Source: Gonatopus flavifemur (lineage: Eukaryota > Arthropoda > Insecta > Hymenoptera > Dryinidae). From it: a stretch of 64,000 bases of DNA. Both the position numbers and the translations under genes were made by a program. The notes below the pieces were generated by a model. That model saw nothing but the letters and a program-made list of their open reading frames with translations, was not told the DNA's origin and did not search any database. This document shows, one piece after another, positions 43,664-55,105 of this stretch (position 1 is its first letter; each line of letters begins with the position of its first letter). The DNA lies in NCBI GenBank assembly GCA_018340375.1, contig JAFFJZ010000076.1, positions 62,001 through 126,000 on the forward strand, read 5' to 3'.

Positions 43664-44071
43664 GTGTTGCCGCGAGCCGCAAAACGAGCTGTCACGAGCT
43701 TTAGACTTCCACTGGATTTAGTGAGGACTATAAGAAGTAAAAATTGTCTCAATACTTGGTTGAATGTTCCTATACTTTGGTTTGGAAATTCATAATAATG
43801 CACAGTTCCGTGGATTTGAATTTCCAACCGATTCATACATCAAACAGTATAGGTCCAGCTCGAAATGTCGGCTCGAAACCGGCTCGAATATAATCTAATT
43901 TAAAACTCGTATCCATAAAGTTATATTCCAGTTCAAACCTTGGAATTCAGTTGAGGGTCTACTAAACTGAATTTCAAACCAATTTGGTTGACTAAAAAAG
44001 AGTTCACTTTCAATCCAGATAATTTGAAATCTAAAATTCGTTACGGCTCGTTTTGCGGCTCGCGGCAACAC
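43664..44071. mobile_element. GTGTTGCCGCG inverted-repeat element (408 bp)
   Basis: The ends GTGTTGCCGCGAGCCGCAAA and TTTGCGGCTCGCGGCAACAC are perfect over 25 bp or more. The preceding TTA resembles the TAGTGTTGCC/CAGTGTTGCC ends of some hAT elements. No clear 8-bp duplication survives. The interior has GAACTC- and AACCAA-rich sequence and no gene. Confidence 0.7.
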
Positions 44072-44159
44072 CATATTCCATCCTATTTCATTATTTGTCA
44101 TGAATATGTGATGTATCCCTTCGATGTTTCCAAAAATAGTAAATACATCTCTTAAGGTC

Positions 44160-44375
44160 CAGTTTTTTCACTCGCACTTAAATTTTTTCCCGGCGAATGT
44201 GGGTAATGTAAGTGATGAACATGGTGAGAGATTCCATCAACAACTAAAGTCCATGGAGCAGCGCAACCAGGGATTTTGGAATGAAAGAATGATGGGGGAT
44301 TATATTTGGTTTCTCATCAGAAAAACGGATGCTACGAAGAACAAAAGACAATCGAGGAGCCAAAATTCCTATTAA
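44160..44375 (+). pseudogene. C-terminal fragment of a transposon-associated protein
   Basis: The frame reads FFHSHLNFFPANVGNVSDEH, then GERFHQQL, RNQGFWNERMMGDYIW and a basic tail RKTDATKNKRQSRSQ before a stop. I recall many repetitive insect proteins with the pattern VSDEHGERFHQ...YQG.W...M..DY.W near their C-termini; this is from memory and was not searched. No N-terminal portion is present upstream, where another element (43664-44071) ends. The fragment is only about 70 residues, so it is a remnant. Its class is not established. Confidence 0.55.
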
Positions 44376-45011
44376 TACTCATTTTTTGTTAATATATTGG
44401 AATAAAAACGATTCGAGTCAATTGGACTCGGGTATAAGCTATGAATAACTAAAAATCTGAAAATGAAGAAAATGTTGAATCTTTACACTTGTACATGAAT
44501 GGTCGTCACTTCGGTACTTTTTCATACATTTCCCTTCGTAAATAGTTAATTTGCTGCGTAAAAGTGCGGACTACACGTAGAAAGTTTGAAACGGGAGATA
44601 TTTCCACGGTTCCTATATTTTTCCTTGGCGAAAAAGTAACTTTTGTTTCCTCATTTTTATCAAAGAACAGGATTTTTTTTCAAATATTCCAATTTCTTGC
44701 ACTCAAACTACCCAAGCAATCACGGATGGTGATGGTGATATTTGTAGGCAATTCAATTATGTACATTTCGATACCTTTTGGAATTAGATTGGTCGCTTAT
44801 GAATCCAGATATACTCCAATTAGTGAAACTACGATCGGAGAATTTTTTTCTTGATTTCAAAAATTTATGTTTCGAGAGCTTATCCATGGAAACTTTTTAT
44901 TGTGGTTATCGAATTCAACGAATCAAAATACGTAAGAAAAAAAAAGTGACGTCGAATGCACAAAAAAATTGTTTTATTTTGTAGACTAGTGTTATTGAAG
45001 TATTCTGTTCA
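44376..45011. other. No recognised feature
   Basis: AT-rich DNA with short motif-free frames. Confidence 0.3.
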
Positions 45012-45225
45012 CACTGAGAGAAGTGGAATGTAATGATTATCATGCACAAACAGTAATTGGGGGACAACTTCGCGAATTTGGTTTCGGATATTATAGAGAA
45101 TCGTAGCAATGTTCATGCACATGGGAATGGTTACCATTTACATGAAGATGGATACCAAATAACCTGATTCTGTCATTCAACTACTATTTTCGCATGGTAA
45201 TGGTTACAGTTCACTTTTCTCAGTG
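45012..45225. mobile_element. CACTGAG...CTCAGTG element (214 bp)
   Basis: CACTGAGAGAAGTGGAATGTAA at the left matches the inverted right end (CACTGAGAAAAGTGAACTGTAA). CA lies on both sides (45010-45011, 45226-45227). Same terminal word as the 470-bp element at 39317, but a different interior. Confidence 0.75.
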
Positions 45226-45227
45226 CA

Positions 45228-47494
45228 CTTGATGATTCCCTATGAAAAAAATGAACTTTGTTCAGGAACCGAATGAATTTGAAGGTCCGTGCATGTAAAA
45301 AAGAATGTAATTTTGAATGAATCCATTAGAATTTACAATAACAATTACGTTATCGTAGCTTATTTTTTCATTTTCGTGACTAACATTCTTTCTATAAACC
45401 CGTCACGTTTCTATGCCTCTTCATTCATTTGCAAGGCACGAACTAGCATGTGGTTTTTTTTCGTTGCACTAAATACGATGAATCGTCGTCCCGTTGTTGA
45501 GTGTGGGAAACGCATTTACCCACCGACAAATTGGGTGTTGCCCTGCCATACTATCGAGTTCTAGCAAGTTTCTAGATTCATCGCAGTATTTCTCTGCTAA
45601 TAAAACTGCAGTCACCGCGACAAATGATAGCTGTTTATTCAAGAGATCCACTTTAGCCAGACAGAACAAAATAGGGATTGTCTTTCGTAAGAACTTACAT
45701 TCTTCGATTTAGGTTTCGGATCAAATTGGCTTACTCAGTTCCAACGTTCTTACAATGGTTGTGCTATACAAATGATGGACGGAATTTGCCGACATCGATA
45801 ACATGTTAGATAAGGAAGTTTCTGCATGACTGATTTTCTCCATTAACTTTTTTCTACATGAAAGATTTTCTACACAATCAGGTCTCTGAATGAGCATTTT
45901 TCTACACCGTAAGTTCTCGTGTGGGGTCGAGGTTTGTTATACATCAGCGGGTTCAGTTCTCCACATACATACCAATTCTTCACGTCATCAGTTTTCGGAA
46001 TTATTGTTTTTTGTATGAAGGATATTACGTGGAACACGTTTTTTCACGGGAATTTCATAAATTTTTATTATGGATTTTATATTTGTGACTATTCGTAAAA
46101 TGAATTATGTTTTCCCCTTATCACGCGAGACCAAGCACCATTCTTCCTTAATTCTTCCTTTATCCACTTACATCCACTTATCCAAGTTCACGCATCAAAG
46201 ATTGCGTCGTGACGGAATCGGATACAGAAGAGAATGGAATCGAAATGTATGTGTATGTGGGATTGCAATAAGATACCCTTCAAGTTGTGGGTTCGAAGAG
46301 AAAAAAAGGAGAATTGATAGGTGAACTTCAGGGTTTTATAGTTCTCAAATCAAATTTAAACCAATACCGAGTGCTCGAGAACTGGTGTAATCAGTATATA
46401 GTTCCTGCACGTTAGATAAGAAGTACAATTTGTTGATGTTTTCACCGTAGAAAGATTTCTTCAGAATCGTGATTTGAAAAGGTTAATAAACAAATGATCT
46501 ACAGATACCGCTTACGTAATTAACGTTGTCAATTGTAAATGAGAATCCCTATAGATCACCATTTTCCCTATGATACTCAATTGTAGTCTCGTTTCTCCCT
46601 TTGAAACTTGACTCCCTTTACCGTGCTTCATCCCATCTTCTGTCATGATAGAGAACGGAACAGGGCCTTGAAACCGGTACCTCTTCTATCTACAACTGCT
46701 TACACTCTCCGCCTTTTATTAGCAAACCAAATCAGACACGCAAAAGAGAAGGAGCGATGAAAAGAGGATTGAAGGAGAGACCTACGAGGGGCTTCGAAGT
46801 TACCATTTACTCGTATATGAAAATTCTACCTTTCCACCAATTCATTCATCCCATGAGTTTTTCAGCAATAATTTTTACTACGGTACATACTCAATTCCGT
46901 GTGCTCACATTTGAAAATGTTTTTTTTTTGGAAGTGAAATAAGCATGAGGTATTTTATTATGCCGATATTTCACTTTAATATGATCCGAAGTGGAGTTTC
47001 GTACTGCGAAAACATGAAACGTATTTAAATGATCTTTATTTTCAGGTATAAGAGGATGATATTACATTTCGGAACGCATAAAAAAATTCTGAACAAATAA
47101 GGAATATTGATCAGCTCATCAAATATCAAGATTATTGATCATAAATATGAGGAATATACTTATACTGAGAACGAATGGATGACGCGACGGTGTTGGTGAA
47201 GTATTCACAAAATTCGTTTGAGATTGATGGACGAGGGTAGGTAGACGGAAGCAACGTTCTTGTTGACTTTCCCCGAAGTTCAAAATAAACATCATTTCAG
47301 AATCGAATAAGATTGCGAAACTATGTAAGGTATCGAATCGAAAACATGTTTACAAAAGAAGGGAATCCGTGTTATTTGACTCAGGCACATATATTCTTCA
47401 TTTTTATCCGTATGGGATGCTACATATTTTGTAAATAGACGCACGGTAGTGGAAATCAATTAGTTTATGATAAACATCCGAAGAGCAGAAATAA
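45228..47494. other. No recognised feature
   Basis: About 2.3 kb without an identified repeat, TE protein or RNA gene. Open frames are short and without motifs. Confidence 0.3.
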
Positions 47495-47600
47495 CCCTAA
47501 CAGCTCCGAAAGTTTTTAAAATGGTTCAAGTACGTAGGAAAGTTTTGAAATCATTTTCAGAACGTTTTGAAAACGTCCAAAGAACTTTAGGTTGTGAAGG
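47495..47600 (+). repeat. Single CCCTAACAGC terminus
   Basis: CCCTAACAGCTCCGAAAG after AA (47493-47494), followed by AGAACGTTTTGAAAACGT-type motifs. It matches the terminal word of the hairpin at 10601. No partner end was found within the next few kilobases, so this is a truncated or solo end. Confidence 0.4.
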
Positions 47601-48041
47601 AAGTTTTCTTTAATCCGTTATCCGACTGAAGATTACTATTGGGATGTATACTATACTCGATATTTACTGCAAAATATAATACTGCGAAATTCTCTCGGGG
47701 TGTATACATATGATTCTGAAAATTTTGCCGCCTCAATGGATAATTGGTGGTTCCAGCAAAAAATAAAGCAGCCAAATCACATTCTGCTGTCCCAGCAAAT
47801 TCTGTCTTATCTGTGCGGCATTTTTTCATGGCAGGGTAAATGGTGGTAGTTGAAGGAGGAGTTTCAAACATGAGCAAGTGAAATTTAAAAACCTAGCTCT
47901 ACCCAAGTAGAAATGCTCTGGTCATTCACGAGTTTTGTAACGCTCAACTGGCCAGAAACTAAACACTTGCAAGTATCCCACCAGAACATTACGAGGCTTC
48001 TGCATGAATTCGGATGGAAAAATTTTCAAAATTATATATAC
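47601..48041. other. No recognised feature
   Basis: Spacer before the large palindromic element. Nothing supported. Confidence 0.3.
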
Positions 48042-48716
48042 GGGACATTCCACGTCAAGTATACCCGCCTAAAACCTTCATCGCTGGAATTTTGATGAAA
48101 CTTGGTGGAGTTATTGTACTATTGGAGTACATAATTTGTGCAGAAGAGGGGAAGGAAATATCAACGGGTTGCCGAGATACAGGGGCTCAAAGTTATGGAC
48201 ACGTTTGTCTTCGTTGAATTATAACTCAGTTATTATTATGTTTTTTTCAGATGCAAGTTATGCTTTTCGTCGGTTTTTTTCCGTTCTTTCCAATAGATAT
48301 GAAGACAATTCTCCAAATTAATTATTTCTGCAAACAAAAGTGATTTTTATTTTTCTTTTCGATTTTTTTTAAAGATCGGCATTTTTGAAAATTTTTTAAT
48401 TACGCTCAATCGAAAGCTCATTCTTTTCCCTTCAAAATCATTGGTCACACATGATGGAGTCTCATGGACTCATCAGTGAATTTAATCGTTAAAGTCGGCA
48501 CGATCCAGCTTCCAAGCGCGCTGAACATACTGGTTCGCCGTCACCCGGTACGGCGATGAAAATTTGAACATGCTTTATTTACTGTAAAAATTATTTATTA
48601 TCATTATTAATCATCTCAACAAAACAATGCTACAGAATTCACAACATTCTTCATGCTTAACCAGACTCTCCACTGAAGTTGACGTGAGCATTGTTTTGTT
48701 TTGACATCAATGTGAA

Positions 48717-49916
48717 CCCAGACAGTGAAGAGTTCTAAAAGAATCCGCGAAGAATTCTCGGATGTTCGAAAGGATTCTTCAGGAGCACCAAAAGTAATCG
48801 GAAGAATTCTGGTAGAATATATTCAGAACTCTGAAATGTCCAACCAATAGAGCATTCTTGGTGTTCTTTTTCCATCACATTAGAATTAATTATGAACTCA
48901 CCAGAGAATTCTTTGAGAACATTGAAAGTGTAAATAAAGAGCAAATCAAGACTTTTCGAGTAACTCGTTTCTTTAATAATAGGAGTTATTTTGAATTTCA
49001 AATGTATCTGTTAATTGGATAATTTCATAAATTGGATAATATAAAATTAATTTACATTGGGTACATTGGAATCAATACACAGTTTTATTCAAGTATTTAA
49101 ATGATTTTCTATTCGTTTGTTATTGAATATTTTTTCCTGCCTGCACAAGAAGAATTTATATTTGACATTGGAATTTGAGAGAATTCAACGTGCATTCTGA
49201 TGTATAGAAGTTTAGTTTTGAATTTGAACAAATTTTTGTTTAAAAATTATTCTTCAAAGAAGTGTAATTGGAATCCCTATAAAACTATCGTCAATTTTAG
49301 ATGTCAATTATTTTCGAAATATTAATATTTTAAATAACACAAATCTCCATAGAGGACATTTCAGTATCTCTCAGTATACTGATGAAATCACCCCCCGGAA
49401 CGTTTTATTTGAGGTTTTTTAATATTTATTCAATTTTTCGTATTGATAACAATTATTTATTACAATTCTTCATAAAAGCATGAATATTAACGTGATAAGA
49501 GAACGTGATATGATAACGTGAAAGAGAAGTGATAAATTACTTGAATTTTAGGGTGAAAAACAAATTCCAAAAAGAAATTTAAAACTTCCGCCAATAAGTT
49601 GGTTTGGCATGCACGAACTGGAAAACATATGATCTCATTAGCGCCATCTATATTTTCAACGAATCCACAAATAATTCTTTCGGATTGAATAGAGAACACC
49701 GCACGAGTCAATATCATTGGACATATGAGAGTTCTTGAATCGCATTTTAAGAGTTGGTTTCGAACATTTTACAAACTCCCTAAATCATTCAGAAGAATTC
49801 TCTGAGAACCCCATATGTTCTAAATGAATTCTGGAAGAATTCAATGCTGAGAGTTCTTGAGAAGTTCATGTTAAGAATTCATATGGCATTCTTTCGAACC
49901 TGTCTTGCTGTCTGGG
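48717..49916. mobile_element. CCCAGACAG element (1.2 kb) with empty site
   Basis: The ends CCCAGACAG and CTGTCTGGG are perfect. AGAATTCT-type motifs cluster near both ends. AA flanks both sides (48715-48716, 49917-49918). The opposite arm of the host palindrome reads TGTGAAGCTATC uninterrupted (reverse complement at about 52264-52275), with a single AA. This fixes the 2-bp duplication (or 3-bp GAA if the last G belongs to the target). The plan is the same as the element at 12760. No gene. Confidence 0.85.
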
Positions 49917-50135
49917 AAGCTATCTTCACAATGTTCAATGTTTACATTGTGAAAACAAAAGTACTACACAACTCAATTTTACTGGAGACCTATTTACTTG
50001 AAGAACGCTGTGGATTCAACAACATTATCTTGTTCCGTGTAAAATAAAGTGAACTGTCAATTATCAAGTGTATCTGTAATCTACGATCCGAAGTGAATAT
50101 TTTGTCTACGGTACGTCATTTTTACGCATCACTTG

Positions 50136-51252
50136 AATTGAGGTGCCGGAAAGAATAACTCGCTTAGTGCTTGAAATCACGTAGAAGAGTGATCATATTG
50201 GGCAATAAAAACAAGTAATAAAAAATATACATATTCAGATTCTTGTAAGTAAAACTTCCTATTTTTACACATATTTCTCAAGATGAAAATAATCAATCAA
50301 AAACATTCTCGGTCTCAAATCAATAGTTTTGAAAACATACCTCACGAGAATGTTTTTGATTGATTATTTTCATCTTGAGAAATATGTGTAAAAATAGGAA
50401 GTTTTACTTACAAGAATCTGAATATGTATATTTTTTATTACTTGTTTTTATTGCCCAATATGATCACTCTTCTACGTGATTTCAAGCACTAAGCGAGTTA
50501 TTCTTTCTGTAACTTCAATCAAATTTTTTATAACAAAAACATGGATAAAGGAAATGAAATCTCGTGAAAATAGTTGGACATTCGAATTCTCCGACCCAAA
50601 AAAACATCACAAGTTGAAAAAGTGAGTGAATACAATCTTTCCTACGGACCCTGATAGTCACCTGGTAAAAGACGCATAATCGTGATAGATTTCCGTTGCG
50701 CGCTAATAAATAAATCCCTGTATTTTGCAAACTAATAATCCAATCGATCTGGAACTTTCCAAAAAGTTTGTCCATACCTTAGCGAGCAATTTTGTCGCTG
50801 GAAGTTTTTTGTAGCTCATACTTCCCCCGACACTTTTTTAATGCAAAGCATAAAACACGTGATTTTTACTTCGAATAAAAAATTAATTAATTTATTATCA
50901 ATTTTCACAAATCTTTTCGACATCGTCGTCTTCGGTGAAGTCTCACAAATCAGAATCTGTGAATTTTATTCCGATTCGCCGAAAAATGAATGAGATCCAA
51001 CGAGTTTAATGTTGGAAAACATTGATTTTTGGTATGAAAAAATGTGTAGTTTTTATTTGTTTTCTCGAAAAAAATTCATCCTTGAAAAAAATGGTAAGTG
51101 GACACTGACCTCGTTTCTCCAAGCTCTATGACCTAGTATTTTTTAATTTTCAAAATTCCGACTTTTTTTTTCGACCTCCGACGGAGCCGTTTGGATCAAA
51201 TTTGTGATGCGTTCCGAGCGCTAAGCGAGTTATTCTTCCCGGCACCTCAATT
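50136..51252. mobile_element. Foldback family A copy 3
   Basis: The ends AATTGAGGTGCCGG and CCCGGCACCTCAATT are inverted repeats. The right part (50510-51252) follows the layout of copy 1's arm, with landmarks TTTTGTCGCTGGAAG, CTTCCCCCGACACTTTTT and the CTTCCCGG terminus. The left part is replaced by a separate perfect palindrome (50149-50507). It sits at the inner edge of the left arm of the large palindromic element. Confidence 0.7.
50149..50507. repeat. Perfect 163-bp inverted repeat with a 33-bp loop
   Basis: 50149-50311 is the exact reverse complement of 50345-50507, read base by base. The loop is 33 bp. The arm starts GAAAGAATAACTCGCTTAG, itself close to the family A end. Perfect identity implies recent formation or conversion. 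Confidence 0.95.
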
Positions 51253-51366
51253 GAATCAAGATTTGATGTTCATCCAAGTGAACCGACACTTCAGCTCATC
51301 TCGTATCTTTCCATGGCTCTCTTTAGAACTAAAAAATATTTTTGTTCTTAAAAAGTTATCTTTCGT

Positions 51367-51927
51367 TCAAGCATAAAATGCATCGCAGGTTAAAATTTGA
51401 TCCCTTGAGGATGCCTGTAAACTTGCACGCATTGCTAATCTTTTCATGTTCCCGCCGATACCATCACATGACCCTTTACCATCTGCAGTTTCATGGAAGT
51501 GCCACTCAGCTTCAATACCAAAATCCTCCTCATGATGGAGTAGATTTTGGAAATTGTACTTGTTTTTGAAATGCTGTGCTGCTCCATCGGAGAAATAAAA
51601 CATCCTCTTAACATTGGACTTTTCTTGCAAGTACGTAATCAACATTTTTTGGGAAGCATACACCGCGACTGTGTCATGTTTTAGATCATCGGATAAAATT
51701 GCCATACTTTCATGTGCAATATCATTCCCCTTTTTATAATAAAACACGACTGTAAATATTGTGATCTGATCGTTATTCCAATGGAAAGATTCCGCAGCAT
51801 TTTGCGCAATAACAGAATAATTCTCAGCGAAGTCACATGTTACAAGAAATAATTCCCCTTCGTTCAGACTTTGCTTAACATGTACTTTTCCTGAAGACTT
51901 TTGGAAATTGTTCTTAATGATCTAGAA
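51367..51927 (-). pseudogene. Transposon-associated protein fragment with SDGAA motif
   Basis: The minus strand reads about 187 residues from just after a TAG near 51928. Landmarks are VTCDFAENYSVIAQNAAES, FHWNNDQITIF, VKRMFYFSDGAAQHFKN and AEWHFHETADGKGSCDGIGG. I recall this arrangement (CDFAENY, SDGA.Q.KN, HGKG.CDG.GG) from many repetitive insect proteins of unclear class, unsearched. The spaced Asp residues suggest an RNase H-like nuclease fold. The usual His before GKG appears as Asp here (ADGKG), a possible loss of function. No start codon is evident at the 5' end. The C-terminus ends early, so it is a fragment. Confidence 0.6.
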
Positions 51928-52947
51928 AATGCAGGATGTTGGCCGTTTTCGAGGGGGTTTGAAACAGCGAGACCCAAAACTTCTCCTCTCCATTATAAAA
52001 TGGGAATGCTATGCAGTTCACTTGGATGAACATCAAATCTTTCAATTCAATTCAAGTGATGCGTAAAAATGACGTACCGTAGACAAAATATTCACTTCGG
52101 ATCGTAGATTACGGATACACTTGATAATTGACAGTTCAGTTTATTTTACACGGAACAAGATAATGTTGTTGAATTCACAGCGTTCTTCAAGTAAATAGGT
52201 CTCCAGTAAAATTGAGTTGTGTAGTACTTTTGTTTTCACAATGTAAACATTGAACATTGTGAAGATAGCTTCACATTGATGTCAAAACAAAACAATGCTC
52301 ACGTCAACTTCAGTGGAGAGTCTGGTTAAGCATGAAGAATGTTGTGAATTCTGTAGCATTGTTTTGTTGAGATGATTAATAATGATAATAAATAATTTTT
52401 ACAGTAAATAAAGCATGTTCAAATTTTCATCGCCGTACCGGGTGACGGCGAACCAGTATGTTCAGCGCGCTTGGAAGCTGGATCGTGCCGACTTTAACGA
52501 TTAAATTCACTGATGAGTCCATGAGACTCCATCATGTGTGACCAATGATTTTGAAGGGAAAAGAATGAGCTTTCGATTGAGCGTAATTAAAAAATTTTCA
52601 AAAATGCCGATCTTTAAAAAAAATCGAAAAGAAAAATAAAAATCACTTTTGTTTGCAGAAATAATTAATTTGGAGAATTGTCTTCATATCTATTGGAAAG
52701 AACGGAAAAAAACCGACGAAAAGCATAACTTGCATCTGAAAAAAACATAATAATAACTGAGTTATAATTCAACGAAGACAAACGTGTCCATAACTTTGAG
52801 CCCCTGTATCTCGGCAACCCGTTGATATTTCCTTCCCCTCTTCTGCACAAATTATGTACTCCAATAGTACAATAACTCCACCAAGTTTCATCAAAATTCC
52901 AGCGATGAAGGTTTTAGGCGGGTATACTTGACGTGGAATGCCCCATG

Positions 52948-53178
52948 AACAGAAAAAAGTATTTCTTTGAATCTAAGAAATTGTTATTTAGATAGGTCCA
53001 AATAGATATTTGTTCAGAAATCAATATTTTGTTCATGTGAAAGAATGTATTATTTAGTTCATCATCCAAACAACACATTTGTTTGTATCAAAGAAATATT
53101 GATTTTTGTTACAGAAATATTTATTTGGACCTATTCAAATAACAATTTCTCAGATTCAAAGAAATACTTTTTCTTGTG
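52948..53178. mobile_element. Hairpin MITE, CAAGAAAAAGTATTTC ends (about 231 bp)
   Basis: AACAGAAAAAAGTATTTCTT at the left pairs with AGAAATACTTTTTCTTGTG at the right, followed by TA (53179-53180). The arms extend inward through AATTGTTATTTAGATAGGTCC and its inverse. The left terminus is slightly altered. It resembles the other CAC-ended MITEs and lies against the end of the large palindromic element. Confidence 0.65.
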
Positions 53179-53180
53179 TA

Positions 53181-53613
53181 GGTCATACATAAATTATGTG
53201 TATTTTACGTATAAATTGTATTGAATTATATATAAATTATATAAAATTTTGAAAATTTTTCCACTCGGAAAGCTCCAATGCCATGTGATGGATCCAATTT
53301 TCACTGTGGCCCTTGACAAATGTCTTGAAATTTCAATTGAGCCAGACCTACCACTGCCTGACCTTGTACCAGTAACTAACCCTTTACAGATACATAAAAT
53401 TCAATAAGCCTAGTACTCAATTGTTTGTTCAATTTCTATGCATCAAAACTTGGAATTTCAATAAATATTTGTCATCATCATTATGAAGTAATCAGTCTTA
53501 TGACTGGTTTGATAAATCCTCTAACCCTGTTTATTATCCACTAGACGCCTAATTTCTACATTTCTACGACAACCCTTCTCTTGTATAATTTGCTTCATAC
53601 TATATAACTCAAT
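53181..53613. other. No gene; possible 3' tail of the RTE-like element
   Basis: AT-rich sequence downstream of the RTE-like coding fragment. A short stretch near 53225-53265 mirrors the flank at 48015-48041. Confidence 0.3.
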
Positions 53614-55102
53614 CTAGCTACCTTCTCGAATTTTACCATTCATTTTTCCTTCCAATATTGTTTTCAATAAGCTATCATGCCTTAATGTGTGTCCTATCAG
53701 ATTACTTCTTCTTTGTACGACATGTCTCAAAAGACTTCTTTCTTCATTTACCTTCTCAAGTACTTCTTCATTTTTTATTTTCTCTACCCACTTTATCCTA
53801 AGCACCCTTCTATAACGCCACATTTCAAAAGTTTCAAGTCTTCGTCGGTCCGTTTTTCCAATTGTCCGAGTTTCGCAATTATATAATGCTGTGCTCCAAA
53901 CGTAACTCTTCAAGAATTTCTTCCTTACTGCTAAGCTAATATTCTTTGAGCATATTAACTGTTTCTTGTGGTGGAAAGCCTGTTTTCCTTGTGCTATTCT
54001 TGCTCTTATATCTCTTTCGCTTTCACTGTTTTCTGTAATTATGCTTCCTAGATATTTGAATTCTTTCACTTGCTGAACTGTCTCTGCGTCTATTTCGATT
54101 TTCGTCCTTCTTGATGTTTTCGCTGTTGTACAAATCATGAATTTTGTTTTGTCCTTATTTATATTGATACAGTAGTTTGCTAGTAATATTGTTTTCATAG
54201 TGTTGAGAATATTTTCTAACTCAGCACTACTCGTAGCTAATACACTGAAAAAAAAATTTATTCCAGTCAAATAAATATTTATTTGTCCTGTACCAAAAAA
54301 ATATTTATTAGAATTAACAAAATATTCTTTGGAACTAAAATAATTTATTGGAATCAAATAAACGATTAAAACTATCTATTTAATTCAAATAAATTATTTT
54401 GGTTCCAAAGATTATTTTGTTAATTCTAATGAATATTTCTTTGGTACAGGACAAATAAATATTTATTTGACTGGAATACATTTTTTTTTCAGTGTATAGT
54501 TATGTCATCCGCAAATCTCAACATGCTTACATTTTCTCCTTGAATCTGTAATTTCAATTGCACTTGCTCCTTCACTTCCTTCATCGCTTGTTCTATGTAC
54601 GAATTGAAAATCAATGATGATAGTGAGCATCCTTACCTCACTCCTCTTTTAATTTGCGCTTCTCCTTTTTGTCTCTCTATTTCTATTATCGCGGTCTGAT
54701 TCTTACATAGTTCGTATATTATTCTCCTATCCTTGAAATTGATGCCAACCTTTTTCAAAAGCGTGAACATTTTCTCCCAATCAACATTATCGAATGCTTT
54801 TTGTATATCTACAAAACCTATATACACAGACTTTTTCAACTCTAGTCTTGACTCTACTACTGTTCTGAGTGCTAAAATTGCTTCTCGCGTTTCCCTATTT
54901 TCCCTAAAACCGAACTGATCTTCCGCTAATCTACTCTCTATTTTATTCTTTATTCTCCTGTATATAATTTTTGTCAGTATTTTCGAGGCATGTGAAGTTA
55001 AACTAATCGTTCTGTGGTTCTCGCATTTGTCTGCTCCTTGTTTTTTCGGACTGGCGACAATTTCATTCTTTTGGAAATCTTCCGGTAATTCTCCATTTTT
55101 GT
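53614..55102 (-). pseudogene. RTE-like non-LTR reverse transcriptase fragment
   Basis: From 55102 the minus strand reads the RT domain: ELPEDFQKNEIV, NHRTISLTSHASKILTKII, DQFGFRENRETREAI, VDIQKAFDNVDWEKM, a GCSLSSLIFN box and the catalytic FADDITI near 54500. After the MITE it continues with the thumb and C-terminal region (KEFKYLGSIITENSESE, FLKSYVWSTALYNCET, SNLIGHTLRHDSLLKTILE). The endonuclease part is missing, so it is 5' truncated. There is a stop after the KRGVR block at 54633. The layout and C-terminal motif resemble insect RTE/BovB-type elements; the clade was not tested. Removing the MITE with one TA gives an uninterrupted DDITILATSS. Confidence 0.85.
54243..54494. mobile_element. 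Palindromic MITE, CACTGAAAAAAA ends (252 bp)
   Basis: CACTGAAAAAAAAATTTATT and its inverse form near-complete arms. TA lies at 54241-54242 and 54495-54496. The RT reading frame across the site proves both the boundaries and the TA duplication. Confidence 0.95.
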
Positions 55103-55105
55103 ACA

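Larger units (their letters stand above)
48042..52944. mobile_element. Large palindromic element with GGGRCATTCCACG ends
   Basis: The left end GGGACATTCCACGTCAAGTA (48042) and the inverted right end (GGGGCATTCCACGTCAAGTA, ending 52944) start long arms. They match over 48042-48716 against 52270-52944, and over 49917-50135 against about 52045-52270. The left arm holds the CCCAGACAG element (48717-49916) and, next to its inner edge, family A copy 3. A transposon-protein fragment lies in the core. Both arms contain the same 61-codon frame, which has no motif. No flanking duplication was found. Confidence 0.7.

Noticed and set aside
46070..46324. 84-codon frame
   Set aside because: No motif, no splice context, composition like the surrounding non-coding DNA.
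48136..48321. 61-codon frame duplicated at 52665-52850
   Set aside because: Identical because it lies in both palindrome arms. No motif.
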